Below are positions 54,985-62,862 of a stretch of DNA of 64,000 nucleotides, in pieces; positions within the stretch are counted from its first letter, which is position 1, and every line of letters begins with the position of its first letter. A program made the translations under genes and the position numbers. Below the pieces are notes generated by a model that did no database searches, had not been told where the DNA came from, and was given only the letters and a program-made list of their open reading frames with translations. This stretch comes from Pseudoduganella plicata (GTDB lineage: Bacteria > Pseudomonadota > Gammaproteobacteria > Burkholderiales > Burkholderiaceae_D), in NCBI RefSeq assembly GCF_004421005.1, contig NZ_CP038026.1, forward strand, positions 496,001-560,000, in the 5' to 3' direction.

Positions 54985-56444
54985 TTCTGTTCGATCCTAC
55001 GGGGGATTGCTTCCCACTGGCTTTGTGTCACACCGGGCGTATATCGAAGTTTCCGAGGGCAAAAACGCAGCCGCTGGTCCTCTGGCCCGACTTCGTGATT
55101 CATGATATTTTCTGTATCTTCAACATCAGGCAAATTCAGCGCTACATGACCAACTTCGTGAAAGATGGTCTTCTTAACTTCCTCTAACGTCAACTCGCCC
55201 TCTGCAATAATGATAGGGTTGCTTGCCCAGGCTGCGGCACCAAACTCGAGGATAGATCCCGATGGATAGGCTGCCGTTAGCGGCTTAGCCAGCTGAGCAA
55301 TATTCCCGGTTCTGGAAATGACCTCAACCTCCTCCGTAGTTTCTCCTGATCGCAGGGTCATTGGACCGAGAAAGATGTGATTGCCCCTGACAGCAACAGA
55401 TAACTGACCTTTATAGGTCGGGCTCTGCAAATAGTATACTGAGCGCATTGATCGCACAACAACCACTCTAACTGTATCGGCTCTAGCGGGCATCGCGCTA
55501 TTTATCACCTCAAACTCTGGGCCGCCGTTTTTGTTTATGTCATATATCAGCTCGCCATTCCCATCAATGTCGTACGGGACATCCGTGACTTCGTTTTTGC
55601 CGTCATAGCTCCGTAATTTGAAGCTGACTACACCTTCTTTTAGCCAGTCATTCGCACGGTCCTGCACTTCGGGGTAATCGGCCTCAGGATACTTAAGCAT
55701 TGTGGCCTTATGGCGCCGATCAACCACTTTCGCCACAGATATATTGATTACCGTCTCGGCGTAAATGTGAATGGTCACTGAAGCAAAGATATCTTCGGAG
55801 GGGCATTTAACTTTCGCATGCAGGTTAGTACTATCCTTCTCAAAGGTTCCGGCCTTAATGCGTAAATCAAAGGCATTTTTCTCAAGCACTTCGTCAGCTT
55901 TACACAAGCTTGAGTCATCGCACACGAACGAGAAGTCAGTGCCAACCGCGCCACCCAAGATGGCGACCCTGATAAATGTCTCGCCGCCACTTTTAACGCT
56001 GACATGGTCATCTGTATAGTCCGTTGGTGTGTCAAAATCGTCGAAGCCGTATTTCTGCTTTTTCGACGGAAAGAACGCTACGCGGGCAACTGTCAGTGTA
56101 ACGGTTTTCGTGCTGATCACACCATCGCTGCCTGTCCTGGTGCAAACGATTGTCTCGCTATCTCGTGCGCTGCCAAAGTCAATACCTTCAACCGCCAAAG
56201 TTCCGCCAACCGAGTTAATCAAACGGATCTTAGTGCTGTTGGTGGTCCAGTTAAACACGCCACCGGGCTGCCCGGGCAAGTCTTTTGCCGAAATCGCAAT
56301 CCTTGATCCCACGTTTAGAATGCGACATTTTGCGGTCAAGATAAAGTCCTTCGATCGTGCCCCAGGTAATATAACCTCTTTTCGTCTCTTATTGTCAATC
56401 GGACTTTTGCTTGAGCGTCCCAGTAAAACAGCGTTTTCGCCCAT
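54981..56444 (-). CDS. Putative T6SS cargo effector: Ig-like domains plus HEXXH metallopeptidase
   Basis: This 487-residue protein has no signal peptide. The N-terminal 130 residues look like an Ig-like beta-sandwich (FNWTTNSTKIRLI, ETIVCTRTG), and more beta-rich segments follow. Near the end is FHEVGHVALNLPD, with His429, Glu430 and His433 as zinc site and Asp440 as a possible third ligand. NIMNHE follows as a Met-turn-like segment, which recalls snapalysin-type and matrixin-type peptidases. The ATG shares one base with the vgrG stop, and codon use is AT-richer than vgrG. This supports a transferred effector delivered by the preceding VgrG. Confidence 0.65.
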   Translation of the reverse strand: MGENAVLLGRSSKSPIDNKRRKEVILPGARSKDFILTAKCRILNVGSRIAISAKDLPGQPGGVFNWTTNSTKIRLINSVGGTLAVEGIDFGSARDSETIVCTRTGSDGVISTKTVTLTVARVAFFPSKKQKYGFDDFDTPTDYTDDHVSVKSGGETFIRVAILGGAVGTDFSFVCDDSSLCKADEVLEKNAFDLRIKAGTFEKDSTNLHAKVKCPSEDIFASVTIHIYAETVINISVAKVVDRRHKATMLKYPEADYPEVQDRANDWLKEGVVSFKLRSYDGKNEVTDVPYDIDGNGELIYDINKNGGPEFEVINSAMPARADTVRVVVVRSMRSVYYLQSPTYKGQLSVAVRGNHIFLGPMTLRSGETTEEVEVISRTGNIAQLAKPLTAAYPSGSILEFGAAAWASNPIIIAEGELTLEEVKKTIFHEVGHVALNLPDVEDTENIMNHEVGPEDQRLRFCPRKLRYTPGVTQSQWEAIPRRIEQK

Positions 56445-59215
56445 CAGATATCACCTCGATTTACATAGAGCTCCAGCTCGTCAGGATCCGCGCCTGACAC
56501 CACATGTGTCCGGCCAAATTCATCAGTTATACCTGCCTCGAATGATCCGTCGGGCAGCTTGATGCGATAGGGGAGCCCAGCTACAGGTTGCCCATCGGGA
56601 TCTTTGACAATGAACGCCTCATCAAATAGCTTCAGCCGCGAATCCGGCAACTTCGCCATCGCCGCCGGCTGACTCGCGCCACCATTAAACACATGCTGCC
56701 CACCCTTCACAGTGAAGTTCCCAGGACAAGCAAAAGTAATATCCCCGCCTTCCAAAGTGATGGAAGACTGCCCAGCCTGAAGCACGATCTTCTGGTTCGC
56801 CTTGATCTCGATGGAATCGTTGACGGAAATGACGGTCACCGATTTGTCGGCAACGATCTCCAGCTGATCGGTATGCGCCTGCAACGACACCGGCCCATTC
56901 GCGGCAAACGCCTGGATCCCGCCCGAGTGCGTGAAGAACGACGCGGCATTGGCGGCGACGGACGACACCGTGTGCGCGGCTGTCATCTGCATGTCGCTCT
57001 GCGACACCCAGCGCAGATGCTGGCCGGCGAACAGCACAGTCGATGCGGGCGTGGCCCAGTTGATGCTGGCGGCAGAGTCCATGACGACGAGCGGACTGCC
57101 GAACTTCTCCACTGGTTGCGCAGCGTCCAGCGAGCGTGAGCCTGGCGTCGCTTTGGCGGCCTGCTGGCCATTGACGGCGCCGGCGTGCTTGCCCTTTTCC
57201 TTAGGATCGAGCAGCGAGATAAACTCTTTGTGCGCGGTGGCGGCTTCCTTGCTGGTCAGCGCGTTCTGCGCGGTGGCCGCGTCGCCGATGGCCTGTGCCA
57301 GTTCCTGCGCCGACTTGAGCGACTGGAGCGCTTCGGCGGAATCCATCTGCGTTGACGTGACCCCGCTGCCTTGTGCGGCGCGGGCGGAGGTTGTCAACAG
57401 CACGCCTTCGCCGCCGCGCACGACGGCCCAGGCGTCCGTGCGCAGCTCGAAGCCGGCGCCGCGGTAGGCGCCGCGCGACGAGGAGGAGGGCGCCTGGTGG
57501 ATCAAGTAGCCGAGGTTCAGTTGCGTCGCAGCACTGCTGGTGGCCAGGCGCATGCGCACTTGTCCCTGCGTGTCGTCCAGCTGCCACTGGTTGTAGCCGC
57601 CGCCGTCGAAGTTGTGGCTGTGGATGCCCGACAGCGTGCCGGGGTGGTTGGCGCCCGAGTCGACGCCGGCCGAGAAGGGCGGCGTGTCAGCGCCCGTGTA
57701 CAGCTGCGCGACGACGACGGGGCGGTCCATGTCGCCTTCGATGAAATCGACGAGGACCTCGGTACCGATGCGTGGCCCGAACTGGCTGCCCCAGTTCGGG
57801 CCTGCCAGCGCTTCGGCCACGCGCACCCACGTGCCGGAGCGTTCGTCGCCGGGCGCGTTACCGTCTTCGTCGGTGTTGTGCGTCATGCCGCCGGCGTTGG
57901 CGCCGGCGCCACGCTGCCACGCGAACTGGATGCGCACGTGGTGGTCGCGCGTGGTGTGCGCGACGGCGTCGGCGATGCCGACCACCAGTGCCGTTTGCGG
58001 GCCCAGGGCCGTCGATGGCGTGGGCTTGGCGGCGGCCTGCGGGACGATGGCGACGGTGTCGCGCACGCAGCCGAACGTGTTGCGGTAAGTGCCTTCCGCT
58101 AAAACACTACCAACAGATTTGATCTGCGGCTGGAAGTTGTTGCGTGCCTCGTGCTCGACCCACAGCACCGTGAAGCCGTTGTCGCCGTCGGGGTAGCGGT
58201 CGTGCTGCGTCAGCGCGAACTTGTGGCCCGCTGCCAGGCGGCGCACGGCGCCGGCGCCTTCGAACAGTTTGTTGTCCAGCTCCAGCGCCTGCAGCATCAG
58301 GCGGCTGTGCGGATCGGCTGCCGCGCCGGTATCGGTACCGCTGGCGATTCTCTCTCCGCTGCCGTCGTAGATGGCCAGCGTGGGCAGCTCGCCGGCGTCC
58401 AGGCTGGACGTCTGTTCGGCCGACGGCGCTAGCAACTGTGCCGGATCCCAGCTGCTGATGGAAACGGCGTTGGCCTGCACGCGGCGCCTGGCCGCGAAGC
58501 GGTCGATGGCGTCGTCCGTGTCGGTGGCACGCATGCCGTGGAAGCGCAGCTCCGCGCCGCCCGGTGTGTCCGGTGCCTGCGCGGCCGCGTCGAAGATGAC
58601 GAGCTTGTGGCGCGCGTGGCCGTCCTGGCTCGCGTCATCGGGCTGGTCGTGTTCGAAGCGCCAGTTCAGGCCCTCGGAGGCCAAGAGGCGGGTGAGGAAT
58701 TCCAGGTCGCTTTCGCGGTACTGCGTGCAGATGGTGCGCGGCAGCTGTTCCTGCGTGACGTCGAAGTCGAAGCGCAGCTGCGGATAATCGGCCAGCAGTT
58801 CGGTGACGATGTCCTGCACCGTCTTGTCCTGGAAGATGTAGCTGTCGCGGCGCAGGCGCAGCAGCGACAGCGCCGGCTCCAGGCGCAGGCGGTAACGTGC
58901 CACGCCGCCGTCCGCGCCGAGCCAGGCCGCTTCCGTGCACAGGCCGTGCCATGCGCGGCGGCTGCCGTCCGGCTGCAGCACGGTGATGGTCAGCTCTTCG
59001 CCGATGAATTCATCCAGATCCAGGTCGGTCGATACGCTCAGCGCGTCGACGTCGAAGGCATACAGTTCGTTGACGGCTTCGCGGCCCGTGAAACGCTCCG
59101 CCATCAGCGATTCCGGCAGCGCGCCTTCCTGCGCGCTGGCAAGCGTGATCAGGCGGGCATGCTGCGAGAGCCCGGTGCCGAACAGCACCGAGGTGATTTG
59201 TGCCAGCAGTTCCAT
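56444..59215 (-). CDS. vgrG: Type VI secretion tip protein VgrG with DUF2345 and transthyretin-like extension
   Basis: This 923-residue protein forms the trimeric spike of the T6SS. The phage gp27/gp5-like core covers about residues 20-600 (FGPRIGTEVLVDFIEGD is the OB-fold entry). DUF2345 follows over about 640-800. The last 65 residues resemble a transthyretin-like domain (DGQPVAGLPYRI, ITDEFGRTHV), a known type of effector-docking extension. The next gene starts within its stop codon, so that product is the likely cargo. The core is GC-rich, and composition shifts toward A/T near the 3' end. Confidence 0.93.
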   Translation of the reverse strand: MELLAQITSVLFGTGLSQHARLITLASAQEGALPESLMAERFTGREAVNELYAFDVDALSVSTDLDLDEFIGEELTITVLQPDGSRRAWHGLCTEAAWLGADGGVARYRLRLEPALSLLRLRRDSYIFQDKTVQDIVTELLADYPQLRFDFDVTQEQLPRTICTQYRESDLEFLTRLLASEGLNWRFEHDQPDDASQDGHARHKLVIFDAAAQAPDTPGGAELRFHGMRATDTDDAIDRFAARRRVQANAVSISSWDPAQLLAPSAEQTSSLDAGELPTLAIYDGSGERIASGTDTGAAADPHSRLMLQALELDNKLFEGAGAVRRLAAGHKFALTQHDRYPDGDNGFTVLWVEHEARNNFQPQIKSVGSVLAEGTYRNTFGCVRDTVAIVPQAAAKPTPSTALGPQTALVVGIADAVAHTTRDHHVRIQFAWQRGAGANAGGMTHNTDEDGNAPGDERSGTWVRVAEALAGPNWGSQFGPRIGTEVLVDFIEGDMDRPVVVAQLYTGADTPPFSAGVDSGANHPGTLSGIHSHNFDGGGYNQWQLDDTQGQVRMRLATSSAATQLNLGYLIHQAPSSSSRGAYRGAGFELRTDAWAVVRGGEGVLLTTSARAAQGSGVTSTQMDSAEALQSLKSAQELAQAIGDAATAQNALTSKEAATAHKEFISLLDPKEKGKHAGAVNGQQAAKATPGSRSLDAAQPVEKFGSPLVVMDSAASINWATPASTVLFAGQHLRWVSQSDMQMTAAHTVSSVAANAASFFTHSGGIQAFAANGPVSLQAHTDQLEIVADKSVTVISVNDSIEIKANQKIVLQAGQSSITLEGGDITFACPGNFTVKGGQHVFNGGASQPAAMAKLPDSRLKLFDEAFIVKDPDGQPVAGLPYRIKLPDGSFEAGITDEFGRTHVVSGADPDELELYVNRGDI

Positions 59216-59979
59216 CAGGGCAGCGTAATGGTCAGGTTGGCGGCGCGCGGCGCCATTTTCACGACGTCGCTATAAGCGTTCATGCGGTTTTCAGTGTTGT
59301 GCGACAGCGTCGTGCGCAGACCCAGGTAGCCCAGCACCGAGATCAACGCGAAGACCGAGCACATGACCCAGACCGGCAGGTCGCTGCGCAGCTTGTGCCT
59401 GACCTGGTCCGGCCGCTCCGCGTGCGGCGCGAAGCCGCCACGCTTGCCCTTCATGTGCGCGATCTCGTCGCCGAGGCGCGAGGTCAGGTAGTTCAGCTTT
59501 TCCGAGCCTTCCAGGATGTAGCGGCCCTGGAAGCCCAGCAGCAGGCACATATGGAACACTTCCAGCGCCTGTACGTGCGCACTGCCGCGGGCGCGCAGGT
59601 TTTCCAGGCGGTTGAAGAAGTTCTCGCCGGCCAGCTGGTCGCCGAACAGCACCAGTTGCAGCGGGCGGCGTTCCCACGCATCGCGCACGGCAAACGAGGA
59701 GCGCAGGATGATCTCGTCCACGGCGGCGCAGAACGCATACTTTGCGGCGTCGATATCGTCGGCGGCGATGTCCTGTTTTTTTGCGGCGCGGCCGAAGTCG
59801 TCCAGGAACTGCGTCATCTTGCGGGCGAACTCACCGTCGTCGGCGGGGCCGTTGCCGTTCTTGAGCATGAACAGCGCATAGAAGCCGTCATACATCAGGT
59901 CGAGCAGGGTTTGCGGCGCGGCGTGCGCCGCGGCTGGGGCGGCGCCCCCCATCAGGGAAGGTGCTGTGGTGGTACTCAT
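59215..59979 (-). CDS. tssL: Type VI secretion protein TssL (DotU family), short form
   Basis: This 254-residue inner-membrane protein is part of the T6SS membrane complex. The cytoplasmic DotU domain (about residues 25-190) shows YAFCAAVDEIIL, LQLVLFGDQLAGENFFNRLE and CLLLGFQGRY. One membrane helix follows at about 204-224, with a short periplasmic tail. There is no OmpA-like peptidoglycan-binding extension, so another protein must supply wall anchoring. It lies between tssK and vgrG, sharing one base with the vgrG start. Confidence 0.94.
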   Translation of the reverse strand: MSTTTAPSLMGGAAPAAAHAAPQTLLDLMYDGFYALFMLKNGNGPADDGEFARKMTQFLDDFGRAAKKQDIAADDIDAAKYAFCAAVDEIILRSSFAVRDAWERRPLQLVLFGDQLAGENFFNRLENLRARGSAHVQALEVFHMCLLLGFQGRYILEGSEKLNYLTSRLGDEIAHMKGKRGGFAPHAERPDQVRHKLRSDLPVWVMCSVFALISVLGYLGLRTTLSHNTENRMNAYSDVVKMAPRAANLTITLP

Positions 59980-60038
59980 CTTGTCAATATTCCTCTATGC
60001 GTAATTCAGTGCGGCTTGCTGCGGTCAGCGTGCACCGG

Positions 60039-61382
60039 TCATGACGTTACCGCCACCAGGTCCAGTTTCAGGTCCTGCATCCCGCCCGGGACGTAGATCG
60101 AAATCGACTGGGCCTGCAGCATGCGCTCGTACATCTGGCCGCGCGCTTCGATCGAGAAGTAAACGGCATCGGGACGCACCGGCACGGCGGCGGGCACTTG
60201 CGGCGCGTGCTGCAGACGCACGCCGGGCATTGCCGACAGCACGAACTTTTCGACGTCGTCGGGTGCGCCGATCTTGAAACGCAGCGGCACCAGGTCGACG
60301 ATCTCGCTGGCGGGCAGCTCGGCCGAGACGGCCAGGTAGAACGTCGTCTTGTCGTCAATTTTCTGCGAATCGAGCATCCCGTGGTGGTACGAAGGTTTGA
60401 CCTCGCGCAGCGCAATGGCGAAATACTTCGAGGAAATCACGGTATCCAGCAGCTCGCGGATGATTTGGTACAGCGTGTCGAAGCCTGGCCCCGGGTCGGT
60501 ATGGCTGTAGGCCGGCAGGTCGCCCAGGGTCCAGCTTTTCGAGAACGTCATCAGGCCGCCGGCCAGCGACAGCAATTGCTCGTACAGCCGTTCCGGATGC
60601 AGCGACGGATGCTGGTAGTAATGCGACAGCGACGCATACGCGGTACTGGCCGTGTGCAGCAGCCAGAACGACGACATGTCGCCGGACCGGAATTCGATCA
60701 CGTTCTTGCTCGGCTCGCGGTGGTGGCCATACAGCGCGCTGACCTTGGCCTGCAGCGCGTCCAGCAGGCGGCGCAGCTGATGGAACAGCGGCGGCGCGCT
60801 CCTGACGGACAGGCTGGGCGCCAGGAAGGAGGCATCGAGCTCGAAGCCGCCGGTGGCCGCACGGCGCAGCCGCAGCAGGGGGAAGTGTACGTAGGAGTCG
60901 CGCGGTTCGAATTCCGACACGAGGCGCACCGTCTTCTTGAGATAGGACAGCTGGGCCGACGCCGCGTGCGTATATAGATCAGGCGTGTCGCGATTCGTCT
61001 GCTGGAAGCGCACGGCATTGCCGCCGGGGGCACTGGCATCGCCGAAGTTGCCGCCGAATGGCTTGAAGGCGGGCAGGGCGACATAGAACGTGACGCTCTG
61101 GCCACCGGCCGGCAGCTGGCTCAGGTCCACCGTGTCAGGCAGGTCGTCCAGGCCCGGTGCGCTGTACAGCTCGCCATCCTGGAAGCGCAGCGACAGCTCG
61201 AGCAGGCGCAGGGCGTTGTTGCCGAGCGCATCGCGGTCGATCTGCAGCGTGTCGACACCCCAGGCATATGGATGCAACACCTGCACGCTTTCATGCAGGC
61301 GGTGTTCGTGGTACTGGTCCTGCTGCTGGAAGTGCTGCGGGCGCAGGAACAGGCCATCACCCCAAAGTATTTTGCTACTCAT
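60039..61382 (-). CDS. tssK: Type VI secretion baseplate protein TssK
   Basis: This 447-residue protein links the T6SS baseplate to the membrane complex. It starts with the family signature ILWGDGLFLRPQHFQQQD and contains RLVSEFEPRDSYVHFPLLRL and FAIALREV. The ATG at 61382 has AAGGA upstream, and frames extending further give no homologous sequence. It is the first gene of the minus-strand T6SS arm. Confidence 0.94.
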   Translation of the reverse strand: MSSKILWGDGLFLRPQHFQQQDQYHEHRLHESVQVLHPYAWGVDTLQIDRDALGNNALRLLELSLRFQDGELYSAPGLDDLPDTVDLSQLPAGGQSVTFYVALPAFKPFGGNFGDASAPGGNAVRFQQTNRDTPDLYTHAASAQLSYLKKTVRLVSEFEPRDSYVHFPLLRLRRAATGGFELDASFLAPSLSVRSAPPLFHQLRRLLDALQAKVSALYGHHREPSKNVIEFRSGDMSSFWLLHTASTAYASLSHYYQHPSLHPERLYEQLLSLAGGLMTFSKSWTLGDLPAYSHTDPGPGFDTLYQIIRELLDTVISSKYFAIALREVKPSYHHGMLDSQKIDDKTTFYLAVSAELPASEIVDLVPLRFKIGAPDDVEKFVLSAMPGVRLQHAPQVPAAVPVRPDAVYFSIEARGQMYERMLQAQSISIYVPGGMQDLKLDLVAVTS

Positions 61383-61531
61383 GCGTCGTCGCATCCTTGT
61401 CGGTCGTGTGCATCGTTGACTACTACTATCAGAAGGGTAACATTTCCACCCAGATTTTTGGGCAATGCCTGCAGCGCATCGGTTGCGCGGGCCATTAAAA
61501 AATCTGTGGTTTCCGTGATTATTGGAGAGAA

Positions 61532-61570
61532 TTGAAGGGGCTCCGGTCATATACCCTTATGACCCTTCAA
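61532..61570. repeat. Imperfect inverted repeat in the divergent T6SS control region
   Basis: TTGAAGGG, a six-base bulge and GTCATA on the left match TATGAC and CCTTCAA on the right around a short loop. The structure lies between the tssK and lipoprotein starts. It could be an operator or an RNA hairpin. Confidence 0.45.
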
Positions 61571-61589
61571 TAATAAATTACTGATAAGG

Positions 61590-61617
61590 TTGAGTCTCTT
61601 GGTTATAATTATATAAT
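61590..61617 (+). promoter_or_regulatory. Promoter of the plus-strand T6SS arm
   Basis: TTGAGT at 61590-61595 and TATAAT at 61612-61617 are 16 bases apart in a strongly AT-rich stretch. A second TATAAT lies at 61604-61609. The start codon of the lipoprotein gene is 33 bases beyond. Confidence 0.6.
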
Positions 61618-61650
61618 AAGCATTCTTGATGAGCTAGTTTGAGGGCAGCA

Positions 61651-62250
61651 ATGACAACCGTTACACAGTTTGGCCGCATCGGCCGTTTTATCGGCGCAGC
61701 AGTTTGCGCAGCAACCCTGACCGCCTGCGCGACCACCGATCCGGTGAGCGCCACCAAGGCCGCAGTCCCCACCATGGATGAGCTGCTAAGCAAAGCCACC
61801 GCCGCCAGCACGACTGGCCAGAAGGAACAAGCCGTTGCCCTGTGGAAGCAGGCTGCGGCAGCGTACCCGACCGACAAGGCGCCGTGGGCCAGCATCGCGC
61901 AGACCCGCTTCGATGCGGGCCAATACGGCGATGCGATCGTTAACGCCCAGGAAGTGCTGGTGCGCGACCCCAACGACTTGCTGGCCAACAGCATCATCGC
62001 CATCAGCGGGCTGCGCCTGTCGACCAGCGCGCTGGGCGTGCTGAGCCGTCAGAACAACCTGAGCGGCACGACGCGCACGGACGCGACCGAGCTGGCCAAG
62101 CTGCTGCGCGAGACGCTGGGCGAGACCGTACTGGTGGCCACGCCGGCAACGCCGGCCGGCCCGCCGCCGCGCAACACCAAGGCAGTCAAGCCTTCGAATA
62201 CCAAGAACACCAAGAAGAAGGTCGAGACCCCGTTTGACCTGCTGCAGTAA
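61651..62250 (+). CDS. T6SS-associated TPR lipoprotein
   Basis: This 199-residue protein has a lipoprotein signal with lipobox LTAC (ATLTACATT). TPR-like helices cover about residues 45-115 (GQKEQAVALWKQAAAAYP, FDAGQYGDAIVNAQEVLVRDP). The C-terminal tail is rich in Lys, Pro and Asn. It sits at the head of the tssB-tssC arm, where related clusters encode accessory lipoproteins. It is not the beta-sandwich TssJ. An envelope-side assembly role is inferred. GAGGG precedes the ATG at 61651. Confidence 0.75.
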   Translation: MTTVTQFGRIGRFIGAAVCAATLTACATTDPVSATKAAVPTMDELLSKATAASTTGQKEQAVALWKQAAAAYPTDKAPWASIAQTRFDAGQYGDAIVNAQEVLVRDPNDLLANSIIAISGLRLSTSALGVLSRQNNLSGTTRTDATELAKLLRETLGETVLVATPATPAGPPPRNTKAVKPSNTKNTKKKVETPFDLLQ

Positions 62251-62356
62251 ATGTTTGGACAACCCGCGAATACACGGCGCGCTGGCTACTCTGCCTGGCG
62301 TCGCCGGTGATTTCGCGGGGCCCCGTTTGAATTCAACCGAAAGATAGGGACATCCC

Positions 62357-62860
62357 ATGTCAAAAAACTCCAGCGTCCAGAAAAAACTGCAGAAGGTTCG
62401 TCCGCCGCGGGTCCAGATGACCTATGACGTGGAAATCGGCGATGCGATCGAAAACAAGGAACTGCCCATGGTCGTCGGCGTCGTCGGCGATTTCGGCGGC
62501 AATTCCGAAGTGGCGCAGAAGCGCCTGAAGGACCGCAGCTTCGTCGCCATCGACCAGGACAACTTCGATGAAGTGCTGAAAGGCGTCGAGCCGCGCGCGG
62601 CGTACCGCGTCAAGAACGAACTGACCGGCGAGGGCGGCGAGTTCGCCGTCGATCTTTCGTTCAAATCAATGAACGACTTCCGTCCCGAGGCTATCGTGCA
62701 GCAGGTCGAGCCGCTGAAAAAGCTGCTGGAAGCGCGCACCAAGCTGGCCGACCTGCGCAACAAGCTGGCCGGCAACGACAAGCTGGAAGACCTCCTCAAC
62801 GACGTCCTGAACAGCACCGAGAAATTGGCCGAACTGGGCCAGCAAACCACGAAAGAGTGA
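62357..62860 (+). CDS. tssB: Type VI secretion sheath small subunit TssB
   Basis: This 167-residue protein pairs with TssC to form the contractile sheath. It begins SSVQKKLQKVRPPRVQMTYD and has the conserved KELPMVVGVVGDF segment, then FDEVLKGVEPR and LKKLLEARTKLADLRNK. tssC starts two bases after its stop. Confidence 0.97.
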   Translation: MSKNSSVQKKLQKVRPPRVQMTYDVEIGDAIENKELPMVVGVVGDFGGNSEVAQKRLKDRSFVAIDQDNFDEVLKGVEPRAAYRVKNELTGEGGEFAVDLSFKSMNDFRPEAIVQQVEPLKKLLEARTKLADLRNKLAGNDKLEDLLNDVLNSTEKLAELGQQTTKE

Positions 62861-62862
62861 TC

